From NCBI RefSeq assembly GCF_026672375.1, contig NZ_JAPPRA010000001.1:2294001-2358000 (forward strand): a stretch of DNA of 64,000 nucleotides. The letters are read 5' to 3'. Both the position numbers and the translations under genes were made by a program. The first letter of the stretch is position 1, and each line of letters opens with the position of its first letter. The notes below the pieces were generated by a model. It saw only the letters and a list, made by a program, of their open reading frames with translations, did not search any database and had not been told where the DNA came from. Source of the DNA: Caulobacter sp. SL161. GTDB lineage: Bacteria; Pseudomonadota; Alphaproteobacteria; Caulobacterales; Caulobacteraceae. Below, piece by piece: positions 55,475 to 62,852 of this stretch.

Positions 55475-57004
55475 TCAGGCGGCCTTCTTTGCAGATTTTA
55501 GGTGATCGGCCAGCCTGATCGTCAAGGCCAGGATGGTCAGGGTGGGATTGACGATCCCCGAGGTCGGGAACACCGAGCTCCCGGCGACATAGAGGTTGTC
55601 GGCCTCGTGCAGGCGGCCATTGGCGTCGACGACGCCCTTCTTGGGATCGTCGTGCATCCGCGTGGTCCCCATGTGGTGGCGCGAGGCGTTCGATGACGCC
55701 AACAGTTCGTCTGGCCGCAGCGACCAGCACAGCCGCCCCTCACCGGAAGCGCCCAAGGCGTTGGCGAGCCCGCCGATCGTCTTCTCAAGGTCCGCATAGT
55801 CCTTGCGCCCATGCACCCAGTTGAGCCGAATACGCGGCATGCCCAGCGCGTCCTTGTGGTCGGGATCCAGGGTGATACGGCTGTCGGGATTGGGAAAATG
55901 CTCGGTCATGGCGAAGAAGCCGAGCAGGTTGGATCGGGCCTGACCCTTGTCCAGTTGCGCGCTGGCCTTGCTGATGGTCTGGGTCTCGGCAGCGACGGCG
56001 GGGTCGGCGTTCGAGAAGTTCGCCCGGAAGAGCGTGGCGGTGAAGTTGCCGGTCTTCATCCGCTTCTGGGCTGCAATACCGGCGCCGATCACGCAATGGT
56101 CCCCGTAGCGCGCCGCCGGTGCGTAGAGATCGAGCGGCCCGGCGCGGGACGCGGCGAAGGCCGACCCCTCGCGCTGGGTGTCGCTATCGTTGGAGTAGGT
56201 GAGGTGGCCCTGGAAGAAGCGGCCGACAAGGTCGTGCCGATTGCCCAGATTGTCGGACGCCAGCAGCAGGCGAACGTTCTCGATCCCACCCGTGGCCAGG
56301 ACGTAGCGCTTGGCCTTGGCGGTGTGACGCTTACCGTCCAGGCAGGCGATGTCCAGGCCGCTGATCGTGTTCCGCTCGCGACGAATGCGGACGACGTTGG
56401 CGTAGAGGTAGACGTCGATGTTGGGCGCTTCGGCGAACGTCGTACGAAAGCGATCGAACGCCAGGCGATTAGCGCGACCCGAAATGCGAGAGAACACCCG
56501 GGGCGCAGGAAAGAAGCCGTCCTTGGCGTCCAGCGCCAAGGGTTGAAGGTTCGGATCCGCTGCATTCGGGCGCTCCAGGGGGAAGCGGTCGATCTCCAGC
56601 AGGTCGCAGGCGCGGTCATAATAGGGCTGCATCGTCTCGCGGCTGACCGGCCAGCCACTGTAGGGGATCCAGGCGCGCTCGGCGAAGTCGGCCGGGTCCA
56701 GCGGGCCGCACTTGCCGCCCCAAACATGGCCGGAGCCGCCCAGCGCGCGCACCCGCGACTGGATCGGATAGGCGTCGAGGGGACGGTCCTTGTTACCGTC
56801 GGCCTTTTGCACACAGGCGCCGGCGTAGAGCGCCTGGGTTTCAGGCTCCATCTCGCGGCCGCCGCTTTCCAGAACGACCACTTTCAAGGCGCCCCCGGCC
56901 AGTTCCTTGGCCAGGGTGATGCCGGCCAGACCGCCGCCGATGATCACGAGATCGGCTTCCAGGAGACTGGCGTCAGGCAAGGCGCGGGCGTCGATGATCG
57001 CCAT
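55475..57004 (-). CDS. Second GMC-family FAD oxidoreductase
   Basis: A 509-residue FAD enzyme. LVIIGGGLAGITLAKELAGG is the dinucleotide fold (about residues 18-36); ALGGSGHVWGGKCGPLDPAD, YVLATGGIENVRLLLAS, and HHMGTTRMHDDPKKGVVD plus LYVAGSSVFPTSGIVNP are GMC landmarks. Unlike the LacA-like enzyme it has no C-x5-C-x3-C motif, so no 3Fe-4S cluster is expected, and it is 70 residues shorter. It is transcribed with a small Tat-type gene. Resembles fructose/sorbitol dehydrogenase large subunits; substrate unknown, probably a sugar or sugar alcohol. Confidence 0.88.
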   Translation of the reverse strand: MAIIDARALPDASLLEADLVIIGGGLAGITLAKELAGGALKVVVLESGGREMEPETQALYAGACVQKADGNKDRPLDAYPIQSRVRALGGSGHVWGGKCGPLDPADFAERAWIPYSGWPVSRETMQPYYDRACDLLEIDRFPLERPNAADPNLQPLALDAKDGFFPAPRVFSRISGRANRLAFDRFRTTFAEAPNIDVYLYANVVRIRRERNTISGLDIACLDGKRHTAKAKRYVLATGGIENVRLLLASDNLGNRHDLVGRFFQGHLTYSNDSDTQREGSAFAASRAGPLDLYAPAARYGDHCVIGAGIAAQKRMKTGNFTATLFRANFSNADPAVAAETQTISKASAQLDKGQARSNLLGFFAMTEHFPNPDSRITLDPDHKDALGMPRIRLNWVHGRKDYADLEKTIGGLANALGASGEGRLCWSLRPDELLASSNASRHHMGTTRMHDDPKKGVVDANGRLHEADNLYVAGSSVFPTSGIVNPTLTILALTIRLADHLKSAKKAA

Positions 57005-57041
57005 CGTTGAAAACTCGCTGATTGTCGGGAGGGTAAGAAGG

Positions 57042-57067
57042 GGCGCGCGCGGCGTTGGCCGCGCGCC
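57042..57067 (-). terminator. GC-rich hairpin downstream of the M56-ankyrin gene
   Basis: GGCGCGCG (57042-57049) and CGCGCGCC (57060-57067), an 8-bp stem with a 10-base interior, just past the M56 stop on the minus strand and before the GMC gene on the same strand. Only a short pyrimidine tract follows. Confidence 0.4.
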
Positions 57068-57074
57068 TCGCGAT

Positions 57075-58550
57075 CTAGTCGCGAGCGCCCCGGCTCTTCA
57101 GATAGCTGACCACAGCGCCGTGGCCGTTCTTGCGGGCCATGCCCAGGGGAGAGCGCATCTCGCCCGGATTGGCCACGACCGCGCGGTTCACGTCCGCGCC
57201 ACGCTCGACGAGGTACTTGACCACCGCGAGGTCGCCCCGGCGGGCGGCGCCGATCAGCGGCGTCTCGTCGCCGGGAACGAAGGACTCGACGTCGGCGCCA
57301 CGCTCGACCAGGGCCTGCACGATATCGAGGCGACCGGCCAGGGAGGCCTGGATCAGCGGGTTGCCGTCGCCGCGCACGGCGAGGTTGGGATCGGCGCCGG
57401 CGGCCAGCAGGGCGCGGACCACGTCCGCCTGTCCGCTGCGCGCGGCCTCGATCAGCGGCGAGCCGTCACCGCGCACGATATGGTTGGGGTTGGCGCCCAG
57501 CGCGATCAGCTCGCGCACGGACCGCAGGTCCTTGCGGTCGACCGCGTCATAGAGCGGCCGCCCCAGATGCCGGGCCACGGCGCGACGCGCCTCCTCCGGC
57601 GATTGCTGCACGGTGCGGGGCGGTTGCGTGGCCCAGGCCGCTGCGGCGGTCGAGAGGCCAAGAACGGCCACGGCGACGGCTCCGGCGAGGTGACGACGGC
57701 GGTCGGCGGTGTGGTGTGTGAGCATGGTGAAGCGCTCCTTCAATTGCTTGTTGGCCGAGGCTGGCCAGTGGCAGCCCAGCGGAGGCGCGCAGGCGGCCAG
57801 CTGGGTCTTCAGCATGGCTTCGCCATAGGCGCGGCGGGTCTTGGGGTGGCGGGCCAGCACCGCCGCGTCGCAGGCGATCTCCTGATCGATGCGCAGGGCG
57901 GCCGCGCCCAGATGGACGAAGGGGTTGAACCAGAACAGGCACTGCAGGGCGGTGACGACCGCGTTGATCTGGGCGTCCCCGACGGCGAGGTGATTGCGCT
58001 CGTGCGCCAGGATCAAAGCCTGCTCCTCGGCTGTGTACTGCTGGTCGAAATCCGCCGGCAGGACGACACAGGGCGCCAGGGCGCCGATGACGGCGGGGCC
58101 GACGCCGGGCCGGTCGGAGCGCACCAGGCGAGCGTCTCCCGTAAAGGTCAGCACGCCGAGCGAACGCACGAAGCGACGCTGCCGCTCGACCTGCAGGATC
58201 ACGCCGCCGAACGCGACGATGAACCAAAGCCCCAGCGCGATCTCGGCGATCGGGATCGCGACCGCCGACGCGGCTTGCGGCGACGTCGCGGAGGCGACCG
58301 ACTGCGCCTGCGGCGCCGGCGAGGCCGCGATCGCTGGCGCAGAGACCGCGGGGGAGGGCGGCGGCAGGACGATGGTTCTCGCCGGGACCACCAGGGCCAG
58401 GATCGACAGCGGCGCAATCAGCCACAGCGCATAGGCGTTGCGCGCGCCGAAGGCCTTTCGGACCGGCCGACGCAGGACCAGCACCAGCAGCACGGCGGCC
58501 GCGAGCGCAAGGTTGGCTTTGGCCAGGAACAGAAGGATGTCACTGACCAT
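57075..58550 (-). CDS. BlaR1/MecR1-type M56 peptidase with C-terminal ankyrin repeats
   Basis: A 491-residue membrane protein. Hydrophobic segments near residues 5-26, 38-57, 97-119 and 286-307. M56 zinc site HERNH at 183-187 with the third ligand Glu224 in IDQEIACDAA. After the last segment, residues 334-490 are four to five ankyrin repeats (DLRSVRELIALGANPN; GQADVVRALLAAGADPN; GRLDIVQALVERGADV; GDLAVVKYLVERGADVN). BlaR1/MecR1 normally carry a penicillin-binding sensor here; the ankyrin array replaces it and would face the periplasm. Likely cleaves the BlaI repressor encoded just upstream (11-base overlap) when the sensor engages its signal. Confidence 0.88.
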   Translation of the reverse strand: MVSDILLFLAKANLALAAAVLLVLVLRRPVRKAFGARNAYALWLIAPLSILALVVPARTIVLPPPSPAVSAPAIAASPAPQAQSVASATSPQAASAVAIPIAEIALGLWFIVAFGGVILQVERQRRFVRSLGVLTFTGDARLVRSDRPGVGPAVIGALAPCVVLPADFDQQYTAEEQALILAHERNHLAVGDAQINAVVTALQCLFWFNPFVHLGAAALRIDQEIACDAAVLARHPKTRRAYGEAMLKTQLAACAPPLGCHWPASANKQLKERFTMLTHHTADRRRHLAGAVAVAVLGLSTAAAAWATQPPRTVQQSPEEARRAVARHLGRPLYDAVDRKDLRSVRELIALGANPNHIVRGDGSPLIEAARSGQADVVRALLAAGADPNLAVRGDGNPLIQASLAGRLDIVQALVERGADVESFVPGDETPLIGAARRGDLAVVKYLVERGADVNRAVVANPGEMRSPLGMARKNGHGAVVSYLKSRGARD

Positions 58551-58923
58551 CGTCGATCTTCTCCAGCAGGCGACGCAGTTCGGCGACGTCTTCGGGATTA
58601 AGCTTTTCGCGCTTGGAGAAATGGCTCACCAGCGGGGCGAGGCGGCCGTCGAACAGGCGGTCCAGCAGGCCCTGGCTCTCGGAGTCCACATAGTCCTCGC
58701 GGCCGATCAGGGGGCGATAGAGGAAGCGGCGCCCGTCCTTGTCGGCGGCGATGGCGCCCTTCTTGAGCAGGCGGTTCAGCAAGGTCTTCACCGTGCCTTC
58801 GGCCCAACCGTGGTCCTTGGCCAGGATGGCCAGAACCTCTTCGGCCGGCTTGGGACTGTCGGCCCAAAGCACCTTCATGACTTCGCTTTCGGCGCCGCTG
58901 ATGCGTTGTGATGTCGTTTCCAT
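58540..58923 (-). CDS. BlaI/MecI/CopY-family repressor
   Basis: A 127-residue winged-helix repressor: ETTSQRISGAESEVMKVLWA, EEVLAILAKDHGWAEGTVKTLLNRLLKKG, then a C-terminal dimerisation helix (LNPEDVAELRRLLEKIDDGQ). The frame extends upstream to 59595 but the real start is ATG 58923, just 11 bases from the first of two palindromic operators. Its 3' end overlaps the M56 gene, the usual blaI-blaR1 order. Repressor probably cleaved by the M56 peptidase domain. Confidence 0.95.
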   Translation of the reverse strand: METTSQRISGAESEVMKVLWADSPKPAEEVLAILAKDHGWAEGTVKTLLNRLLKKGAIAADKDGRRFLYRPLIGREDYVDSESQGLLDRLFDGRLAPLVSHFSKREKLNPEDVAELRRLLEKIDDGQ

Positions 58924-58930
58924 GAGCAGA

Positions 58931-58948
58931 CGATTACGCACGTAAACG
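58931..58948. promoter_or_regulatory. BlaI-type operator 1
   Basis: CGATTACGCACGTAAACG with the near-palindrome TTACGCACGTAA (58934-58945), next to the blaI-like start codon. The same 18 bases, one change, recur exactly 33 bases further upstream. BlaI/MecI operators are inverted repeats of similar length with TTAC/GTAA-type arms. Confidence 0.7.
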
Positions 58949-58963
58949 CTTTCGTCAAGCGAT

Positions 58964-58981
58964 CGATTACGCGCGTAAACG
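58964..58981. promoter_or_regulatory. BlaI-type operator 2
   Basis: CGATTACGCGCGTAAACG with the perfect palindrome TTACGCGCGTAA (58967-58978). The centre-to-centre distance to operator 1 is 33 bases, about three DNA turns, so two dimers would sit on one face of the helix. Confidence 0.72.
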
Positions 58982-59046
58982 AAATGTAATGCAGCGTTGG
59001 ACGCGCAAGCGAAGCGGCTTAACGCTCGAGTGCGGAGGAGTCGTAC

Positions 59047-59625
59047 ATGCCAGACACGCTTCAGCTCGGCTTGCCGGGACTTGAGTCGCCCACGCCGACG
59101 GATCGGCTGATGTTCCTGCTGTATCCTGACCGGCAGACGGCCGAACGCATCGCGCTGGAGGCTGCGCGACTGAAACGGGCGTCCGGACTGGCCGGCCCGC
59201 TTCTCCAGACCGACCGCCTCCACATCACCCTGCATCATCTGGGCGACTATGCGGGCCTGCCCAACGACATTGTCAGCAAAGGTCGCTTCGCTGGCGACGC
59301 CGTCGAGGCCGGGGCGTTCGAGGTGGTGCTCGATCGGGCCGCCAGTTTCGCCAATCGCTCCGGCAACAACCCCTTCACGTTGCAGGGCGGGGAGGGGCTT
59401 CAGTCGCTTATCGCCTTCCAGAAGGCTCTGGGAGAGAAGATGGCGGGCGCCGCGCTTCGACCCGATCGGAGTTTCACGCCGCACATCACCCTGCTCTACG
59501 ACCGGCAGGTGCTGCCGGAGCAGGCGATCACGCCCATCAGCTGGACGGTGAGCCGCTTTGCCCTGGTGCAAAGCAAGCTTGGGCGGACCCAGCACGTCAT
59601 CCTGCGCGAGTGGGACCTGGGCTGA
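59047..59625 (+). CDS. thpR: 2H-family RNA 2',3'-cyclic phosphodiesterase (2'-5' RNA ligase-like)
   Basis: A 192-residue 2H phosphoesterase. Two HxT/S motifs: RLHITLHHLG near residue 60 and FTPHITLLYD near 150, the catalytic pair of histidines. RLMFLLYPDRQTAERIAL is the opening strand and helix. Family members hydrolyse 2',3'-cyclic phosphates or join RNA halves in vitro. GGAGGAG lies before the ATG. Divergent from the blaI-like gene, so the 123-base region with the twin operator might affect both. Confidence 0.85.
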   Translation: MPDTLQLGLPGLESPTPTDRLMFLLYPDRQTAERIALEAARLKRASGLAGPLLQTDRLHITLHHLGDYAGLPNDIVSKGRFAGDAVEAGAFEVVLDRAASFANRSGNNPFTLQGGEGLQSLIAFQKALGEKMAGAALRPDRSFTPHITLLYDRQVLPEQAITPISWTVSRFALVQSKLGRTQHVILREWDLG

Positions 59626-59650
59626 TCCTGGCCGGCGCGGGGCGGATCAG
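59622..59650 (+). terminator. Weak stem-loop after thpR
   Basis: CTGATCC (59622-59628) and GGATCAG (59644-59650) with a 15-base GC-rich loop, beginning inside the thpR stop codon. A TCTGTTGCTCT tract follows. Weak intrinsic-terminator candidate. Confidence 0.3.
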
Positions 59651-59720
59651 TCTGTTGCTCTGAGCCGGTTCGATGGCAGGAAGGAGCGAAGCCTCGATTC
59701 GACCCGGCACGGACCTCGTC

Positions 59721-60068
59721 ATGACTCCCACCCTGTACGGCATCAAGAATTGCGACACGGTCTCCAAGGCCCGCAAATGGCTCGACGATCACGGTCGGGC
59801 GTATGCTTTCCATGACTACAAGGCCGCGGGAATCGATCGACCGCGTCTTGAGGCCTGGGTTGCGGAGCTGGGCTGGGAGGTTGTGCTCAATCGCGCGGGC
59901 ACGACGTTCCGAAAGCTCCCGGACGCGGACCGCCAGGATCTCGACGCCGCCAAGGCGGTTGGCCTGATGCTGGCCCAACCTTCGATGATCAAGCGCCCCA
60001 TTCTAGACCTTGGCGGTCGGCGCGTGGTCGGCTTCAAGCCGGATTGGTACGCCGCCGCGTTCGGCTGA
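59721..60068 (+). CDS. ArsC/Spx-family protein (YffB type)
   Basis: A 115-residue thioredoxin-fold protein: PTLYGIKNCDTVSKARKWLDD with the single conserved Cys, TTFRKLPDADRQDL, MLAQPSMIKRPILDLGG (the RP-motif) and VVGFKPDWYAAAF. This matches the YffB subgroup of arsenate-reductase-like proteins rather than true arsenate reductase, which has a longer C-terminus. Function in Caulobacter-like bacteria unknown, possibly glutathione-linked. ATG 59721 is favoured over an upstream ATG at 59673 because the family starts with the TLYGIKNC strand. Confidence 0.88.
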   Translation: MTPTLYGIKNCDTVSKARKWLDDHGRAYAFHDYKAAGIDRPRLEAWVAELGWEVVLNRAGTTFRKLPDADRQDLDAAKAVGLMLAQPSMIKRPILDLGGRRVVGFKPDWYAAAFG

Positions 60069-60173
60069 CGGGCGCCGACGAATATCGTTCGTCGCCTCCC
60101 GGGCGAAGTTTAAGACGACATGCCCGGGCGGTTCGGTCTATCAGTGGGGGCTAAGCTCGCGAAGCGCGGGCTC

Positions 60174-60860
60174 ATGGAGGGCATTTCGCGCGTGGGGAAA
60201 AACGCCGTCTCGCGATACGAGCTGGTCATCTTCGACTTTGACGGCACGCTGGCCGACAGCGCCGCGTGGATGATGCGCGCCGTCAATCCGATGGCGCGTC
60301 GCTACGGCTTCAAGACCGTCACGGAAGACGAGATCGAGATGCTGCGGGGCCGCAGCACGCGCGAGGTTATCCGGTATCTCGGCGTGTCGCCGTGGAAGCT
60401 TCCGCTGATCGCGCGGGCCGGCAAGAAGCTTATGGCCGCCGACGCCCACACCATTCCGCTGTTCCCCGAGACCGAAAAGATGCTTCGGGCGCTGCACGCG
60501 GCGGGCGTGAAGATCGCCGTTGTCAGCTCCAACAGCGAGACGGTGATCCGCCGTGTTCTGGGTGAGGAGCTGGGCAATCTGATCAGCCTCTACGCCTGCG
60601 GCGCGTCGCTGTTTGGCAAGGCGCGCAAGTTCAGGCAGGTCACGCGCCAGGGCGTCGCCCGCGAGAAGATCATCTGCATCGGCGATGAGACCCGCGACAT
60701 CGAAGCCGCGCGGGCTGTCGGCCTCGATTGCGGCGCCGTCGGCTGGGGCTACGCCAAGCCTTCGATCCTGGCGCAACATGGCCCCACCGTGTCCTTCAAC
60801 TCGATGTCGGAAATTATTTCGTACGTCGGCGCATCCAAGGCGGCCGTCGGCGGCGACTAA
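60174..60860 (+). CDS. HAD-superfamily hydrolase (phosphoglycolate phosphatase-like)
   Basis: A protein of about 228 residues of the Gph/PGMB type. Motif I VIFDFDGTLADS, cap domain (residues 30-100), motif II KIAVVSSNSETVI with Ser/Asn, motif III Lys in KARKFRQVTRQ, and motif IV ICIGDETRDIEAARAVG with the acidic pair. Substrate unknown; probably a small phosphorylated metabolite. The start could also be ATG 60120 (246 residues). Neither has a strong ribosome site. Confidence 0.87.
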   Translation: MEGISRVGKNAVSRYELVIFDFDGTLADSAAWMMRAVNPMARRYGFKTVTEDEIEMLRGRSTREVIRYLGVSPWKLPLIARAGKKLMAADAHTIPLFPETEKMLRALHAAGVKIAVVSSNSETVIRRVLGEELGNLISLYACGASLFGKARKFRQVTRQGVAREKIICIGDETRDIEAARAVGLDCGAVGWGYAKPSILAQHGPTVSFNSMSEIISYVGASKAAVGGD

Positions 60861-60905
60861 CCTTCGAAAGCGCGAGAGATCGCGCTCCAACGAGGGGTGA
60901 CATCC

Positions 60906-61082
60906 ATGGCCGACCTGTTCCGTGATTTCTGGTGGCTTCTGTTTCCGATGGCGTTCACCGCGATCGGCATCTTCCGCCAATGGCTGAACTGGCGCGCGCG
61001 TCTTGAGCTGACCCAGACGCTGCGGGCGTTCGCGGAAAAGGGGCTCGAGCCGCCGGCCGCGCTCCTGAACCAATTGAAATGA
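60906..61082 (+). CDS. Small single-helix membrane protein (DUF6249-like, short form)
   Basis: A 58-residue protein: MADLFRDFWWLLFPMAFTAIGIF is a membrane segment, followed by a cytoplasmic helix with RLELTQTLRAFAEKGLEPPAALL. The same two elements begin the 136-residue protein at 61095-61505 (FFNRYWWLLFPIGFFVYGAF; TLDLIKTYAAAGREPPSELL), so it looks like a truncated paralogue without the second half. AGGGG 8 bases before ATG 60906 supports this start; GTG 60897 is in frame. First gene of the ECF-sigma cluster. Confidence 0.75.
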   Translation: MADLFRDFWWLLFPMAFTAIGIFRQWLNWRARLELTQTLRAFAEKGLEPPAALLNQLK

Positions 61083-61094
61083 TAGGGGGCGACG

Positions 61095-61505
61095 ATGTTT
61101 GATTTCTTCAACCGCTATTGGTGGCTGCTGTTTCCGATCGGCTTCTTCGTCTATGGCGCATTCCAGAGCTGGCTGTCGTATCGCTCGAACCGCGAGACCC
61201 TGGACCTGATCAAGACCTATGCAGCAGCGGGACGCGAGCCGCCGTCCGAGCTTCTGAACCGTCTGGGCAAGCGCCACAACTTCGACGCCGATGATGCGGC
61301 CGAGCGCAGCCGCCAAAACAGCAGTTACGACGGCTGGTACCAGGTGGTGCTGTTCGGCATGCTCTGCGTCGGCTTCTCCTACGCAGCTTTTGCGGACATC
61401 TACGGGATGGGCGAGGCGTTCACGATCGTGGCCTTCGTGATGGCCGCCTTGAGCGCGGCCTCCCTGGCCCAGGTGCTGTTTAGCCACAAGCGTCGACGCG
61501 ACTGA
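61095..61505 (+). CDS. Membrane protein of the DUF6249 type, paired with an ECF sigma factor
   Basis: A 136-residue protein. N-terminal helix YWWLLFPIGFFVYGAFQSWL, cytoplasmic helix TLDLIKTYAAAGREPPSELLNRLGK, then two more hydrophobic segments (YQVVLFGMLCVGFSYAAFA; AFTIVAFVMAALSAASLAQVLF). The (Y)AxxGxEPPxELL motif recurs in its two paralogues nearby. Overlaps the ECF sigma gene by one base (TGATG), so it is part of that unit; may sense envelope state or hold the sigma factor. No function has been assigned that I can name. Confidence 0.75.
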   Translation: MFDFFNRYWWLLFPIGFFVYGAFQSWLSYRSNRETLDLIKTYAAAGREPPSELLNRLGKRHNFDADDAAERSRQNSSYDGWYQVVLFGMLCVGFSYAAFADIYGMGEAFTIVAFVMAALSAASLAQVLFSHKRRRD

Positions 61506-62020
61506 TGGACGCCGCGCTCGTCAGACAGGCGCGCGCGGGCTCCCAGGTCGCTTTCGCCAGACTGGTGGCGATCCATGAAAAGCCGCTTCGGGGCTTTCTC
61601 CGCAAGAGCGGCTGGATCGACGCCGACGACATCGCTCAGGAAGCCTTCGTGGCGGCCTGGAGCCATCTGCCCAAGCTTCGCGATGACACAGGCTTTCGGG
61701 CCTGGCTTTATGGCGTCGCCTGGAAGAAGGCCCTGTCCCAGCGACGCGGCGCTCAACGCGCCGCCGCCCGGGACGAGGCCTGGCGGGGCGAGCAGGACCT
61801 GGAGGCCGCCGCTGCGGTCGCCGCTGAAGACAGATTGGCGTTGGAGACGGCGCTGGCGACTCTGCCGGAAGACCAGCGGGCGTGCGTCGCCCTGTGTCTG
61901 GGGCAGGCCTGGTCGCACGCGGAGGTTTCGGACGCTTTGGGCATTCCCTTGGGCACTGTGAAATCGCATGTTACCCGCGGCCGCGAACGGTTGCTGGCGG
62001 TTCTGGGAGGATCTCGATGA
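61505..62020 (+). CDS. ECF-family RNA polymerase sigma factor (first module)
   Basis: A 171-residue ECF sigma factor: region 2 FARLVAIHEKPLRGFLRKSG and DADDIAQEAFVAAWSHLPKL (core RNA polymerase binding, -10 recognition), then region 4 LATLPEDQRACVALCLGQAWSHAEVSDALGIPLGTVKSHVTRGRERL with the HTH for the -35. The WSH(A/G)E.(S/A)(D/E)AL segment is shared with the sigma factor at 62853. Flanked by a membrane protein upstream and a 102-residue membrane protein overlapping by 4 bases, the likely anti-sigma factor. Confidence 0.92.
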   Translation: MDAALVRQARAGSQVAFARLVAIHEKPLRGFLRKSGWIDADDIAQEAFVAAWSHLPKLRDDTGFRAWLYGVAWKKALSQRRGAQRAAARDEAWRGEQDLEAAAAVAAEDRLALETALATLPEDQRACVALCLGQAWSHAEVSDALGIPLGTVKSHVTRGRERLLAVLGGSR

Positions 62021-62325
62021 CCCCTGATGATCAGCTCTCGGCCTTTTTGGGGGAGCAGCCGGCGACAAGCCGCGCGGATCTGTTCACCGCCGTGGTGATG
62101 CAGAAGATCGAACGCCGCGCGTTTCTCGGGCGGATCGCCGCGGCCGGCGGGTGGGCGGGCGTGGTCGGCCTGATCGCCTGGGCCTGCGCGCCGGTGCTGA
62201 ACGTGCTGATCGGCGCGCTGGCGCCGGGTCTGGCCCCCGCCGCGGCGGCGCTGGCCCTGGTGGCGGTCACGCTGCTGGTCAGCAGCCCCTCTGTCCGGCG
62301 ACGACTGGGTTTGGCCGCGATTTAG
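62017..62325 (+). CDS. Small membrane protein, probable anti-sigma partner of the first ECF factor
   Basis: A 102-residue protein with a cytoplasmic N-terminus (DDQLSAFLGEQPATSRADLFTAVVM...) and two hydrophobic segments (AAAGGWAGVVGLIAWACAPVLNVL; LAPAAAALALVAVTLLV). Its ATG lies in the ATGA overlap with the sigma gene. No zinc-binding ZAS motif is seen. The same-sized gene after the second ECF factor (63421-63801) shares the FxAxVMxKxxR stretch, suggesting a conserved partner. Function inferred only from position. Confidence 0.72.
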   Translation: MTPDDQLSAFLGEQPATSRADLFTAVVMQKIERRAFLGRIAAAGGWAGVVGLIAWACAPVLNVLIGALAPGLAPAAAALALVAVTLLVSSPSVRRRLGLAAI

Positions 62326-62434
62326 CGCCTTACGAAAGTTTCATGGCGACCGGCGCCTCCAAACGGGAGCCTCGACGCCTCTTAACAGTGAAGGCGGCGC
62401 GGGAGCGTCGTCCACCGAACTGGAGGATTTGAGA

Positions 62435-62821
62435 ATGGGTCCCGAAATTGTCGTCCCGGTTGCGCTCTTCGCGATGATCTGCGCCGTCGTCTGCGTGCCG
62501 CTGTACCTCAAGAGCAAGGAGCGCATGGAAATGCAGGCGACGCTTCGTCTCGCCATCGAGAAGGGACAACCGGTCCCACCTGAGGTGATCGAGGCCATGA
62601 CCCGTAATGTGAAGACGCCGCCGACCCGACTGCGCGATCTGCGGACCGGCGTCATCTGGCTGGCGATCGGCGTCGGTGTGGCGTTGGCGACCTATTTCGG
62701 CGACTTCATCCATGGCGACGGCGATTTCGACGGTTTCGGCATCGCCTGCATCCCCGCCGTTATCGGCGTCGCGTTCATTGTTCTGAGCTTCTTCAATCCG
62801 AACAAGGAACAGCGGGTCTAG
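62435..62821 (+). CDS. DUF6249-type membrane protein of the second ECF module
   Basis: A 128-residue protein: first helix PEIVVPVALFAMICAVVCVPLYL, cytoplasmic helix TLRLAIEKGQPVPPEVIEAM (related to the EPPxELL motif of the proteins at 60906 and 61095), then two further membrane segments (GVIWLAIGVGVALATYF; GIACIPAVIGVAFIVLSFF). GGAGG 8 bases before ATG 62435. It opens the second copy of the membrane protein-ECF-membrane protein unit. Confidence 0.77.
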   Translation: MGPEIVVPVALFAMICAVVCVPLYLKSKERMEMQATLRLAIEKGQPVPPEVIEAMTRNVKTPPTRLRDLRTGVIWLAIGVGVALATYFGDFIHGDGDFDGFGIACIPAVIGVAFIVLSFFNPNKEQRV

Positions 62822-62852
62822 CACCCGAGGCCTTGGGAGGGGCTTGATTTCA

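Noticed and set aside
57075..58923. Beta-lactam resistance module
   Set aside because: The BlaI/M56 pair lacks the penicillin-binding sensor and there is no beta-lactamase gene nearby.
59721..60068. True arsenate reductase
   Set aside because: Size and C-terminus fit the YffB subgroup, and no other arsenic-resistance genes are present.
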